Below are positions 35,025 to 44,299 of a stretch of 64,000 bases of DNA, piece by piece. The notes beneath the pieces were generated by a model, which made no database searches, was not told the DNA's origin, and saw only the letters and a list, made by a program, of their open reading frames with translations. How positions within the stretch are numbered: the first letter of the stretch is position 1; each line of letters begins with the position of its first letter. The stretch is from Gemmiger sp. An50 (GTDB lineage Bacteria; Bacillota; Clostridia; Oscillospirales; Ruminococcaceae): positions 86,123 to 150,122 of the forward strand of contig NZ_NFID01000009.1 in assembly GCF_002161595.1 (NCBI RefSeq). Reading direction: 5' to 3'. Both the position numbers and the translations under genes were made by a program.

Positions 35025-38000
35025 CTATTTTGTAACAACATTCCTGTCGCCCAAAATACGGCGCAATTCCGGATAAAGCAGCTCATGGTCCAATGCCCAC
35101 AGACTGCGCGGCGCCAGGGTCAGCTGCTTGCGGTCCTCAAAATACATGTAGACCGGCATGCTGCCGTCAAAGATGCCGCTCAGCAGGTTCGTCACTTTGC
35201 GGAACTGCTCGCAGTTCTGGCTGGGAAGCTTCAGATACAGCCCTTTCTTGGGGGGCTGAGGCCTTTCAGCCGCACTGCCTGCCGCCGTTTTTTCCGAACG
35301 GCGTGCCTCATACTGCTCAATGGGAACGATGGCGTCTGCCACCAGTTTGGCCGCTTCGTCCTCTTTTACCGAAACGCGGCCGGTGATGACCACTACGGCA
35401 TTTTCCTGCAGCGCATCTCTGCAGTTCAGCAGAATCTTCGGGAATACCAGAATCTCCATGGTACCGCTCAGATCCTCCACGTTGGTAAATGCCATCATGG
35501 TGTTGGAACGAGTCGTCATAAATTTGCTTTTGATCCCCGCGCAAACAATGTTGACTACTTTATTATCGTAAGCTTTCGCGCCTTCCCCTGTCAATTCACT
35601 AATCTTGCAGCTGGATATATTTTTGATGATTTCCCGGTAAGCGTCCAGCGGGTGGCCGCTCAGATACAGGCCGCTCACCTCTTTTTCCATCTGCAAAAGC
35701 TCTCCGGTCGGGAACTCTTCCAGAGCGGGGATCACGTAATCGTTCACCGATTCCTGCTCACCGCTCTGGCTGAACAGATCCAGCTGACCCTCCAGGTTTT
35801 TGCGGCTGTCAGTTTCCACGCTCTTCAGAATTCCCTCGATGCATTGGAGCATGGCCCGGCGGGTGGAGCCCAGACCGTCGAATGCGCCGCTCTTGATGAG
35901 ACTTTCCACCGCACGGCGGTTGATCTCGCAGCCGTACATCCGGCGGCAGAAATCATAAAGAGAACAGAAAGGCTGATCCTGGCGCTCGCGGACCACTGCC
36001 GCGATCAGATTGCGGCCCACGTTCTTGACTGCATTCAGGCCGAAGCGGATGTTCGCGCCGTCCACGGTAAAGCCGCCGTCGCTCACATTGATGTTTGGCG
36101 GCAATACCTTGATGCCCAGCCGCTGGCACTCACCGGAATACTCGATCACCTTGTCGGTGTTGTCCAGGACGCTGGTGAGCAGAGCTGCCATGAATTCGTT
36201 GGGGTAATGGCATTTCAGGTAAGCTGTCTGGTACGCCACATAAGCATAGCAGGCCGCGTGAGATTTGTTGAACGCGTAGGAAGCAAAGCTGGACATATCG
36301 TCGAAGATCTCGTTGGCGGTCTTTTCGTCGATGCCATTGGCAATGCAGCCCACACACTCGGAACCGGGCTCCTTGCTGCCGTAAACGAAGTTCTGCCGCT
36401 CCCGCTCCATGACGTCGTGTTTTTTCTTGCTCATGGCACGGCGCACCAGGTCGGCCTGGCCAAGCGAGAAGCCTGCCAGCTCCCGGCAGATCTGCATGAC
36501 CTGCTCCTGGTAGACGATGCAGCCGTTGGTCACATCCAGAATGTGTGCCAGCTGAGGGACCTTGTAGTGGATCTTCCCCGGCTCATGGCGGTTGCGCAGG
36601 TAGGTGGGGATGGAATCCATGGGACCCGGGCGATACAGCGAGATCAAAGCGATGATGTCTTCCAGGTTTTGCGGGCGAAGGCCCAAAAGCACCTGCTTCA
36701 TGCCGGTGCTTTCCAGCTGGAACACACCCTCGGTCTCGCTCTGACCCAGCATCTCGTAGGTGGCTGGGTCATCGTAAGGCATCTTTTCCACCGAGAACTC
36801 CGGAACCCGGCGCTGGATCATCCGCTCCGCATCCCGAATCACCGTGAGGGTGCGCAGGCCTAGGAAGTCCATCTTCAAAAGACCCAATTCCTCAATGGTG
36901 GTCATGGTGAACTGGGTCACGGGAACGCCGTCGTTGCAGGCAAGCGGAACGTATTCGTTGGCCGCCTCTCGGGTAATCACCACGCCCGCCGCATGGGTGG
37001 ACGCATGCCGGGGCATGCCCTCGATCTTGATGGCAGTGTCCACCAGTTCCCTCACCTGCTCGTCGGAATCGTAACGGGCTTTCAGCTCCGGCGATACCTC
37101 CAGAGCACGGTGCAGGGTCATTTTCAGCTCCATGGGAACCAGCTTTGCCACTGCGTCCACCGCAGCATAAGGCATGTCCATTACGCGGCCCACGTCCCGC
37201 AAAGCAGCCCGGGCTGCCATGGTTCCGAAGGTGATGATCTGGGCCACATGATCGTGACCGTATTTGTTGTTCACATAGTCGATCACCTCCTGCCGGCGTT
37301 CGTAGCAGAAGTCCACGTCGAAGTCCGGCATGCTTACACGCTCCGGGTTCAAGAAACGTTCGAACAGTAGATTGTACCGGATGGGATCGATGTTGGTAAT
37401 GCCCACGCAGTAGGCTGCCAGACTGCCCGCGCCGCTTCCTCGGCCGGGGCCCACCGGGATGCCCTGTGTTTTTGCGTAGTTGATGAAATCGAAAACGATT
37501 AGATAGTAGTTGGTATAGCCCATGCGGCGGATCACGTCGATCTCGTAATCCAAGCGCTCACGAATTTCCGGCGACGGGTCGCTGCCATACCGGCGGGCAA
37601 GGCCCTCATAACACAGCTTTTCAAAGTAGGCCTGGTTTTCCATGCCATCCGGCGCTTTAAAATAAGGCAGCTTGGTCACGCCGAATTCAAAATCGAAATT
37701 GCACTGCTCCGCGATGCGGTTGGTGTTTTCGCAGGCATCCGGCGCGATGGCAAACAGGTCATACATCTCGTCGGTGCTTTTCAGGTAAAATTCGTCGGTC
37801 TCAAATTCCAGCTTATCGTCGTCCTGGATGGTTTTGCCGGTCTGGATGCAGATCAGAATGCTCTGCATCTTGCTGTCTTCCCGGCGCAGGTAGTGGGCAT
37901 CGTTGGTGGCTACCAGCGGGATGCCGGTCTCCCGGGCCAGTCGAATCAGCAGCGGCAGGACCTGCTGCTGTTCTTCAATGCCGTGATCCTGAATCTCGAT

Positions 38001-38519
38001 GTAGTAGTTCCCCTGCCCGAACAGGTTATTGTAATACAGCGCAACCTGGCGTGCTTTTTCATAATCACCGGCCAGAAGAGCCTGAGGAACCTCGCCCGCC
38101 AGGCAGGCGGAAAGGCAGATCAGACCCTCGTGGTGCTGCTCCAGCAGCTCTTTGTCCACCCGAGGCTTGGAATAAAAACCCTCGATAAAACCGGAGGAAA
38201 CCAGCTTGATCAGATTTTTGTAGCCGGTCTCGTTTTTGCACAGCAAGACCAGGTGGTTGGAGCCGTCGATCCGGTTGACCTTATCGAAGCGGGAGCGGTT
38301 GGCCACATAGACCTCACAGCCGATGATGGGTTTGATGCCCGCCTTTTTGGCCGCCTTGTAGAAATCCACACATCCATACATCACACCGTGGTCGGTGATG
38401 GCAATGGAGGTCTGCCCCAATTCCTTAACCCGCTCGAAGACCCGGTCGATCCGGCAGGCGCCGTCTAGAAGGCTATACTCAGTATGCACGTGCAGATGGG
38501 TAAATTGCTTGTCAGCCAT
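35025..38519 (-). CDS. dnaE: DNA polymerase III alpha subunit DnaE
   Basis: 1164 residues. An N-terminal PHP domain starting THLHVHTEYSLLDG, the polymerase core with GRGSGAGSL and the catalytic acid pair in MPDFDVDF, a (HhH)2 region, and a C-terminal OB-fold (FTNVEDLSGTMEILVFP). In Firmicutes DnaE works with PolC. ATG at 38519 follows AAAGGAG and overlaps the whiA stop region by 8 nt. It follows whiA and precedes pfkA as in many Clostridia. Confidence 0.97.
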   Translation of the reverse strand: MADKQFTHLHVHTEYSLLDGACRIDRVFERVKELGQTSIAITDHGVMYGCVDFYKAAKKAGIKPIIGCEVYVANRSRFDKVNRIDGSNHLVLLCKNETGYKNLIKLVSSGFIEGFYSKPRVDKELLEQHHEGLICLSACLAGEVPQALLAGDYEKARQVALYYNNLFGQGNYYIEIQDHGIEEQQQVLPLLIRLARETGIPLVATNDAHYLRREDSKMQSILICIQTGKTIQDDDKLEFETDEFYLKSTDEMYDLFAIAPDACENTNRIAEQCNFDFEFGVTKLPYFKAPDGMENQAYFEKLCYEGLARRYGSDPSPEIRERLDYEIDVIRRMGYTNYYLIVFDFINYAKTQGIPVGPGRGSGAGSLAAYCVGITNIDPIRYNLLFERFLNPERVSMPDFDVDFCYERRQEVIDYVNNKYGHDHVAQIITFGTMAARAALRDVGRVMDMPYAAVDAVAKLVPMELKMTLHRALEVSPELKARYDSDEQVRELVDTAIKIEGMPRHASTHAAGVVITREAANEYVPLACNDGVPVTQFTMTTIEELGLLKMDFLGLRTLTVIRDAERMIQRRVPEFSVEKMPYDDPATYEMLGQSETEGVFQLESTGMKQVLLGLRPQNLEDIIALISLYRPGPMDSIPTYLRNRHEPGKIHYKVPQLAHILDVTNGCIVYQEQVMQICRELAGFSLGQADLVRRAMSKKKHDVMERERQNFVYGSKEPGSECVGCIANGIDEKTANEIFDDMSSFASYAFNKSHAACYAYVAYQTAYLKCHYPNEFMAALLTSVLDNTDKVIEYSGECQRLGIKVLPPNINVSDGGFTVDGANIRFGLNAVKNVGRNLIAAVVRERQDQPFCSLYDFCRRMYGCEINRRAVESLIKSGAFDGLGSTRRAMLQCIEGILKSVETDSRKNLEGQLDLFSQSGEQESVNDYVIPALEEFPTGELLQMEKEVSGLYLSGHPLDAYREIIKNISSCKISELTGEGAKAYDNKVVNIVCAGIKSKFMTTRSNTMMAFTNVEDLSGTMEILVFPKILLNCRDALQENAVVVITGRVSVKEDEAAKLVADAIVPIEQYEARRSEKTAAGSAAERPQPPKKGLYLKLPSQNCEQFRKVTNLLSGIFDGSMPVYMYFEDRKQLTLAPRSLWALDHELLYPELRRILGDRNVVTK

Positions 38520-39429
38520 TGGTTCTCCTTTGCTGAAGTTCAGATGCCAGACGTTCCAGCTTTTTCAGCCGGTGGCTAAGCCCCGATTTGCTGATGGGCT
38601 GAGGGCTTTTTTCCGCCAATTGGGAAAGCGAAAGATCCGGCCAGGCCAGCCGCAGCTCGGCCGCCTCCCGCAAAGGCTGGCTCAGACCGTCGAACATGTG
38701 GTTTTGTTTCAGATATTCGATGGCCCGCGTCACCTGGACGTTTGCGGTTGCGGTCTTGTCCATGTTGGCGGTTTCGCAGTTGGTCAGGCGGTTGGTTTTA
38801 TTGCGCAGCTCCTTGATTACCTTGTGGTTCATGATCTCCATGGCTGCATTGCCCGCTCCCATGAATGCCAGAAGCTCTTCGATCTGCTCGCTGGCTTTGA
38901 TGTACACCACATTCACGCCTTTGCGCAGGGTTCGGTGGGGGCGAAATTCGTGTTCTGCCAGAATACCCTCCAGATCCCGCGCCAGATTATGCCGGTTGGA
39001 CAGAAACTCCAGATTGTACTCCTTTTTGGGGTCGGTCATGGTGCCGCAGCAAACGAACGCCGCGGCCAGGAAGGCCGCGCTGCATTGGGGGCAGCGCAGA
39101 AGCGTGGGATCGATGCGCAGGCTGATCTGATCCGGCTCACAGTGGAATTTTTCCAGCATCAGGCGGACCTGCTCCGGCTCATCCACCTTGAATTCGTAAA
39201 CCATGCCGCTGGGCCGCTGCTTGCTGGTCACGTTGCCCTCGATGCCGCACAAATGAAAAATGCGCTTTACATAGTGGGCGGCGGTTCCCAGTTCAGTCTG
39301 GAATACTACGCCCCGGCTGTCAAAATAACGACTGAAGCAGGCCGCGCCGTAGCTGGCCGCCAGCAGGCAGCAGGGCCGGGCGATTTTCTTTTGGGTGATC
39401 TCGGTTTTAACGTCCTGTGAAAAGCTCAT
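38512..39429 (-). CDS. whiA: Cell-division/sporulation regulator WhiA
   Basis: 305 residues. An N-terminal LAGLIDADG-like fold and a C-terminal helix-turn-helix (LSLSQLAEKSPQPISKSGLS). NRLTNCETANMDKTATA is a strong family signature. Binds DNA; affects division in Bacillus and sporulation in Streptomyces. It follows rapZ with a 21-nt gap; yvcK, which normally separates them, is absent. Confidence 0.95.
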   Translation of the reverse strand: MSFSQDVKTEITQKKIARPCCLLAASYGAACFSRYFDSRGVVFQTELGTAAHYVKRIFHLCGIEGNVTSKQRPSGMVYEFKVDEPEQVRLMLEKFHCEPDQISLRIDPTLLRCPQCSAAFLAAAFVCCGTMTDPKKEYNLEFLSNRHNLARDLEGILAEHEFRPHRTLRKGVNVVYIKASEQIEELLAFMGAGNAAMEIMNHKVIKELRNKTNRLTNCETANMDKTATANVQVTRAIEYLKQNHMFDGLSQPLREAAELRLAWPDLSLSQLAEKSPQPISKSGLSHRLKKLERLASELQQRRTNG

Positions 39430-39450
39430 TCGTTTTCCGATGCCCTTTCG

Positions 39451-40314
39451 TTAAAGTACACGTTTCTGATCGCGATGATAAAGAACAGGACCATAGCCAA
39501 GATTCTGGCAATGCTCTGCGATCTTGCGCGCGAAGGTAATGGACCGGTGTTTGCCGCCGGTGCAGCCCACCGCGATGGTCAGCTGGCTTTTGCCCTCCTT
39601 GATGTAAAGAGGCAGCGAGTAATTCAGAAGCTCCAGAATACGGTGAAGAAGCTCCTGAGACTGCTCGAACTTCATCACATAATCCACCACCTCGCTGTCC
39701 AGACCGGTTTTTTCCTTCAGCTCCGGGATGTAGAAGGGGTTCGGCAGGCAGCGCACGTCAAATACCACATCTGCCTCCTTCGGCAGACCGTATTTGAAGC
39801 CAAAGGAAAGGATGGTCAGTACCATCGGCTGCTGATTCTGGTGCAAAAACAGCTTGCAGATCCGCTCTTTGTTCTGAGCGGCAGAAAGCAGAGAGGTATC
39901 CACCACGAAGTCGGCCCGCTCAAAGAAGGGCTGCAGGATCTTCCGCTCCTGCTCAATGGCGTCGGTCATGGAAACGCCCTCCTGCACACAGAGCGGATGA
40001 ATGCGGCGGGTTTCCTTGTAACGCCGGGCGAGCACGTCATCGGAGGCATCCAGGAACAGGACCCGGTAGGGCACCTGGCGGCTGTCCATGCTGGTCAGCG
40101 CCTCCTGTACGTCGTTTTGGGTACGGCAGCCGCGGATGTCCACCACCACCGCCACCTTTTCCAGCATCGTTTCGCCCTGCAGGGCGAAATCCAGCAGGCG
40201 GGGCATCAGCCCGGCCGGAATATTGTCGATACAAAAATAGCCGATGTCCTCCAATGCGTTTACCGCAAGGGATTTTCCTGCCCCGGAAAGGCCGGTTACG
40301 ACCAGCAGCTCCAT
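39451..40314 (-). CDS. rapZ: RNase adapter/nucleotide-binding protein RapZ (YvcJ)
   Basis: 287 residues. P-loop GLSGAGKSLAVNALED and the C-terminal signature AVGCTGGKHRSITFARKI. Hydrolyses nucleotides; in E. coli it steers GlmZ decay, while in Bacillus YvcJ affects competence. ATG at 40314 with AGGAGAGA upstream. Part of the hprK-murB-rapZ-whiA cluster. Confidence 0.95.
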   Translation of the reverse strand: MELLVVTGLSGAGKSLAVNALEDIGYFCIDNIPAGLMPRLLDFALQGETMLEKVAVVVDIRGCRTQNDVQEALTSMDSRQVPYRVLFLDASDDVLARRYKETRRIHPLCVQEGVSMTDAIEQERKILQPFFERADFVVDTSLLSAAQNKERICKLFLHQNQQPMVLTILSFGFKYGLPKEADVVFDVRCLPNPFYIPELKEKTGLDSEVVDYVMKFEQSQELLHRILELLNYSLPLYIKEGKSQLTIAVGCTGGKHRSITFARKIAEHCQNLGYGPVLYHRDQKRVL

Positions 40315-40358
40315 GATGCGTCTCTCCTTTTCCTGTTGTTTCTTCATCCAGCATAACC

Positions 40359-40397
40359 TGCATGACCGGCTGCCGATTGCCAGCAGCCGGTCATGCA
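40359..40397. other. 15-bp hairpin between murB and rapZ
   Basis: TGCATGACCGGCTGC (40359-40373) pairs perfectly with its complement (40383-40397), loop 9 nt. No T-run follows on either strand. Lies 6 nt after the murB stop; could be an RNA processing or stability element separating murB and rapZ expression. Confidence 0.6.
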
Positions 40398-40402
40398 CAC
40401 AA

Positions 40403-41308
40403 TTATTCCACCACGCGAATCTCTTTTTCCAGTACGAAGCCGGTCTGCTGGTGCACCCGGTCGCTTACCTGCCTGGCCAGCTCCAGCACATCCGCACAGC
40501 TGGCATGGCCCAGATTCACAATAAAGCCACAATGCTTTTCGCTGATGGCAGCGTCACCCACCCGGTATCCGCGCAGGCCGCATTGCTCGATCAGGCTGCC
40601 TGCAAAGGCGCCCTCCGGCCGCTTGAATGCACTGCCCGCGCTGGGATACTCCAGCGGCTGCTTTTCCCGACGGCGATTCATCAGGTCATCCATTTTTGCC
40701 TGAATCTGTTCCCGGTCGCCCTCGGCCAGCTGCAGCGTGGCCCGCAATACGCACCATCCGGTGCGTGCAAATACACTGGTGCGGTAACCCAGCTCCAGCT
40801 GATCCACCGGCAGCGAACGCACCTGACCGGCTTCGTCCACAAATTCCACTTCCAGCAACACATCACGGGTCTCACCGCCATAGGCGCCTGCGTTCATATA
40901 CACAGCGCCGCCCAGGCTGCCCGGAATGCCGTAAGCGAATTCCAGACCGGTGAGCCCATGACGGGCGGCTTCCTCGCACACCTGCTGGAGCGACATGCCG
41001 GCTCCGGCAATGATGCGGTCACCTTCCACTTGAATCTCCGGCTGGATCGAACGGGTGCAAAGAACCACACCGTCAAACCCTTTGTCGCTGAACAGCAGGT
41101 TGGACCCGTTGCCCAGAATATAGGTGCGCACGCCCTCTGCGCGGCACAGCTCCAGCGCCTGAATCAGCTGCTGGGTGGTGTGAGGGGTGCAGAACAGAGC
41201 GGCAGGGCCGCCGATCTGGAAGCTCGTGTGGCGTGCAAGGGGCTCGCCGCAGGAATAAGGGATCGCTGCTTCCTCCAGTTGTTGCTTTAAATGCTCCATG
41301 CACGCCAT
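40403..41308 (-). CDS. murB: UDP-N-acetylenolpyruvoylglucosamine reductase
   Basis: 301 residues, type II MurB. Second committed step of UDP-MurNAc synthesis, FAD dependent. FAD region LGNGSNLLFSD, GIPGSLGGAVYMNAGAYGG, and the catalytic SAGSAFKRPEG are seen. ATG at 41308 follows TAGGAGG. It is in the common Firmicute cluster with rapZ and whiA. Confidence 0.96.
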   Translation of the reverse strand: MACMEHLKQQLEEAAIPYSCGEPLARHTSFQIGGPAALFCTPHTTQQLIQALELCRAEGVRTYILGNGSNLLFSDKGFDGVVLCTRSIQPEIQVEGDRIIAGAGMSLQQVCEEAARHGLTGLEFAYGIPGSLGGAVYMNAGAYGGETRDVLLEVEFVDEAGQVRSLPVDQLELGYRTSVFARTGWCVLRATLQLAEGDREQIQAKMDDLMNRRREKQPLEYPSAGSAFKRPEGAFAGSLIEQCGLRGYRVGDAAISEKHCGFIVNLGHASCADVLELARQVSDRVHQQTGFVLEKEIRVVE

Positions 41309-41326
41309 AAAACGGCCTCCTAAAAA

Positions 41327-42292
41327 TTAAAGTTTTTCCTGGTTGCCCAGCCAGGCAGCGCCCACGACGCCGGCATCGTTGAACAGCTCGGCGGGCTTGA
41401 TGGTCACGCGGCGCTTGCCGTCACGGGCATAGTCCTCCCAGTCGACCAGCTTGCGCACAGGAGCCAGCAGAACCTCACCCTGCTTGGAAACACCGCCGCC
41501 GATGCAGATGATCTCCGGCTGGAAGATGTTGACCACATTGGTCAGACCGCAGGCCACGTACTCCACGAATTTGTTGATCAGCTGGGTAGCCAGTTCGTCA
41601 CCGGCAGCCATGCCGTCGAAAGCGGTCTTTGCGCCAACCTTGGTGATATCTCCGTTCACCAGATCCCACATCATGTTTTTGGGATGGGACAGCATTGCAG
41701 CCTTGGTATCCTCAGCAAGGGCACGGGCGGAAGCGTACTTCTCCCAGCAGCCGTTTCGGCCGCACATGCAGGGACGGCCGTCCTTCTGGATCACCATATG
41801 GCCCAGCTCGGCGCCGGCATAGTTGAAGCCGGCGAAAATTTTGCCGTCGATGATGATGCCGCCGCCGATGCCGGTGCCCAGAGTAATGACCACCGCATAT
41901 CTGGCGCCGCGGGCGCCGCCGGCGATGAATTCACCGTAAGCAGCTGCGTTTGCGTCGTTTTCAATGTAGACCTTGCAGCCCAGGCGCCGCTCCATGTGCT
42001 CACGCAGCTCCCAATCATAATAACCGAAATTGGCGTTAAAGTCTACTACACCCGTCTTGCTGTTTACGCTGCCCGGGGTGCCGATGCCAACCCAGTGCAG
42101 GTCATCCAGGGTCAGATTGCTCTCCACCAGGACCTGACGGCACAGGTTCGCGATCTTTTCTTCAATTACTTCCTCGGGCTGAGGCAGATCGGTATCGCAG
42201 GTGCATTTGTGCAGCACCTTGAACTCTTCATCCACAATACCGGCGGTAATGGTAGTACCGCCCAGATCCACGCCAATCGTATATTTTTTCAT
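41327..42292 (-). CDS. glk: ROK-family glucokinase
   Basis: 321 residues. ATP site VDLGGTTITAGIVD, ENDANAAAYGE, the ROK signature and zinc site CMCGRNGCWEKYAS with upstream histidine GAELGHMV. Phosphorylates glucose in the family. It overlaps the PHP gene by ATGA and shares the cluster with hprK and pfkA, a carbohydrate theme. Other hexoses as substrate cannot be excluded. Confidence 0.9.
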   Translation of the reverse strand: MKKYTIGVDLGGTTITAGIVDEEFKVLHKCTCDTDLPQPEEVIEEKIANLCRQVLVESNLTLDDLHWVGIGTPGSVNSKTGVVDFNANFGYYDWELREHMERRLGCKVYIENDANAAAYGEFIAGGARGARYAVVITLGTGIGGGIIIDGKIFAGFNYAGAELGHMVIQKDGRPCMCGRNGCWEKYASARALAEDTKAAMLSHPKNMMWDLVNGDITKVGAKTAFDGMAAGDELATQLINKFVEYVACGLTNVVNIFQPEIICIGGGVSKQGEVLLAPVRKLVDWEDYARDGKRRVTIKPAELFNDAGVVGAAWLGNQEKL

Positions 42293-43041
42293 CTTAACAA
42301 CTCTCCGATCCGATCCACGATTTTTTTGTTATGTAGTTCCAGTTCCCGGCGAAGATTCTCGCCGGAACCATTGACGATCAGCTCCTGGGGAAAGTCAATT
42401 TCCTCCAAAAGCCCGTACAGATGCGAAACACCCCGCTCCAGATGGTAGATGGAATGTGCATCGCTGTTCAGCGCGATTCTGCAGCCGCTCTTTTTGCAGG
42501 CAAGTGCAAGAGCTTTCATGTTTGCCGCTCCTTGCGGACGCACGGCAAAGGAATTCCCGTTCAGCTCCACCACCTTGTTGCGGGCGGCGAATTCCCGGGT
42601 GACACGCTCGTAGTCGTACACATGGTTGGCCTGCTCGGAATGGCCGATCATATCCACATACGGGTTTTCCGCCACCTTGAGCCATAGCTCGGTAGCCTGT
42701 TCCACCGTAAGCTTGCCGGGCAGGCAATCCCCATGAATGGAAGCAATCACCCAGTCGAACTGTGCCAGCTGCTCCTGCGAAAAATCCAGACCTCCGTCCA
42801 GATCCATCACGTTCGCCTCCACACCTTTCAGAACAGGAATGCCCTCCAGCACATCCGGCAGGCGGACAAGATTGCTGAAATACCAGATATGAGGCGAGTC
42901 CGGCATCGCACAGCCGTGATCGGTGACCGCGATGGCCTTATATCCAATGGCTGCCGCCTTGGCGGCCATTTCCGTGATGGTATTGAACGCATGGTTGGAT
43001 ACCAGCGTATGCGTATGCAGATCCGCTGCGATTTGATACAA
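42289..43041 (-). CDS. PHP-domain phosphatase (YcdX-like)
   Basis: 250 residues. Metal-binding histidines in DLHTHTLVSNH, AVTDHG, ASIHGD, IGHSEQ and NSDAHS match the trinuclear-metal PHP phosphatases. The exact substrate is unknown. A PHP gene in the hprK-murB-rapZ neighbourhood is frequent in Clostridia. It ends overlapping glk and starts 21 nt after hprK. Confidence 0.88.
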   Translation of the reverse strand: MYQIAADLHTHTLVSNHAFNTITEMAAKAAAIGYKAIAVTDHGCAMPDSPHIWYFSNLVRLPDVLEGIPVLKGVEANVMDLDGGLDFSQEQLAQFDWVIASIHGDCLPGKLTVEQATELWLKVAENPYVDMIGHSEQANHVYDYERVTREFAARNKVVELNGNSFAVRPQGAANMKALALACKKSGCRIALNSDAHSIYHLERGVSHLYGLLEEIDFPQELIVNGSGENLRRELELHNKKIVDRIGELLR

Positions 43042-43062
43042 AGTATATGCTCCCTTTCTGCG

Positions 43063-43995
43063 TCAGATGCCAATGTCTTCGTCCAGACCAAGGCGAGCCA
43101 GAAGCTCCTTGGCGGCGTTATAGCCCATCTTTTTCTGACGGTTGTTGATGGCGGCCGTTTCCAGGATTACCGCCAGGTTACGGCCCGGCATTACAGGAAT
43201 CACCGTTTTGGGGATCTGCACGCCCAGAATATCGTAAAAATCGGTTTCCAGACCGGTGCGGCTGTAGTTTTTGGTCTTGTCCCAGGGCTCCAGATCCACC
43301 ACCAGGTCCACCTTTTCGCTCACCTTGACCGAGCCGATACCAAAGATGCGGGCCACGTTCACAATACCGATGCCGCGCAGCTCGATGAAATGGCGGATGT
43401 TTTCCGGAGCGGTGCCCACAATAGTGCGGCTGGAGGTGCGGCGCAGCTCCACCGCGTCGTCGGCGATCAGGCGGTGACCGCGCTTGACCAGCTCCACAGC
43501 GGTCTCGCTCTTACCGACGCCGCTGTCGCCCAGGATCAGAATGCCTTCGCCGTATACCTCGATGAAAACGCCGTGGCGGGTGACGCGGGGCGCCAGCTCC
43601 ACATTCAGCAGGCTGATCAGCGCGCTCATCAGCGTGGAGGTGGATTCCGCGGAGGACAGTACAGGAACGGAATACATCCGGGCAAAATCGATCATTTCCG
43701 GCAGGGGTTCCAGGCTGCGGCTGATAAGCACCGCCGGGGGCGTGAGCTCAAACAGGCGCTCCAGATGAGCGCGCCGGGTAGCCGCGGGCAACTCCTGCAG
43801 ATAAGACATCTCTACCATACCGAAGATCTGAATGCGGTTGGCATCGAAGTATTGGTAATATCCCGCAAGCACAATGCCCGGTCGGTTGACATCCGCCGTA
43901 TAGATGGGGATCTCGTTCAATTCCTTCGGCGCATAGACCGTTTCAAGATTCAGCTGTTCCGCTACTTTGCTAAGTGGGACGGAAAATGCCGGCAT
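43063..43995 (-). CDS. hprK: HPr kinase/phosphorylase
   Basis: 310 residues. Phosphorylates Ser46 of HPr for carbon catabolite control. Walker A GDSGVGKSE, the HprK signature ELRGIGIVNVARIFG, and a regulatory N-terminal domain with SRSLEPLPEM. The ATG at 43995 has GGAAGG upstream; in-frame sequence upstream covers the promoter and is non-coding. First gene of the hprK-PHP-glk-murB-rapZ-whiA-dnaE run. Confidence 0.96.
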   Translation of the reverse strand: MPAFSVPLSKVAEQLNLETVYAPKELNEIPIYTADVNRPGIVLAGYYQYFDANRIQIFGMVEMSYLQELPAATRRAHLERLFELTPPAVLISRSLEPLPEMIDFARMYSVPVLSSAESTSTLMSALISLLNVELAPRVTRHGVFIEVYGEGILILGDSGVGKSETAVELVKRGHRLIADDAVELRRTSSRTIVGTAPENIRHFIELRGIGIVNVARIFGIGSVKVSEKVDLVVDLEPWDKTKNYSRTGLETDFYDILGVQIPKTVIPVMPGRNLAVILETAAINNRQKKMGYNAAKELLARLGLDEDIGI

Positions 43996-44013
43996 AAAGA
44001 ACACCCTTCCTTT

Positions 44014-44295
44014 TTGATGAAATTTCAGAGTTGTTTTTATTATACATGATTGCAGAAAGATTATCAATTTTATTTGCAAGAAAAGGCGGCACCGGCGCAC
44101 AAACTGCAAGTGCTCCGGTAAAGATGTTTCTTCGCCTGTTTTCTGAAAAAGAAAAAACAGTGGCCGCCGTTTGTTGCGGCTGCCTGCGCGTGTGGGGAAT
44201 AATTCTCTTTCTCACCGAAAGCGGATTGCTTTCATCCCATCAATAACACAGAATGCCCCGCGACAGGATATTTTTCCCATCGCGGGGCTTTTGTG
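44014..44295 (+). ncRNA. Candidate structured plus-strand transcript
   Basis: A 304-nt gap between hprK and gerC. On the plus strand TTGATG (44014-44019), 18-nt spacer and TATTAT (44038-44043) form a possible promoter. The following ~240 nt contain an ACCGG..CCGGT hairpin near 44090-44120 and a GCCG/CGGC hairpin near 44165-44185, and end in a terminator: GCCCCGCGA (44255-44263) with TCGCGGGGC (44280-44288) then TTTT. No plus-strand gene ends here otherwise. A 71-codon ORF (44031-44246) exists but resembles nothing known. This may be a small RNA; no family was recognised. Confidence 0.35.
44039..44067 (-). promoter_or_regulatory. Promoter of hprK operon
   Basis: TTGATA (44067-44062), 17-nt spacer, TATAAT (44044-44039) on the minus strand, 44 nt before the hprK start. 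Overlaps the possible plus-strand promoter. Confidence 0.8.
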
Positions 44296-44299
44296 TGTT

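Noticed and set aside
33888..36863. A 991-codon plus-strand open frame opposite pfkA and the end of dnaE
   Set aside because: It mirrors two well-supported minus-strand genes; the amino-acid content is that of an antisense frame (His/Gln/Val-rich) and no family motif is present.
44031..44246. 71-codon plus-strand ORF between hprK and gerC
   Set aside because: Starts with TTG without ribosome site and resembles no family; the structured-RNA reading is preferred.
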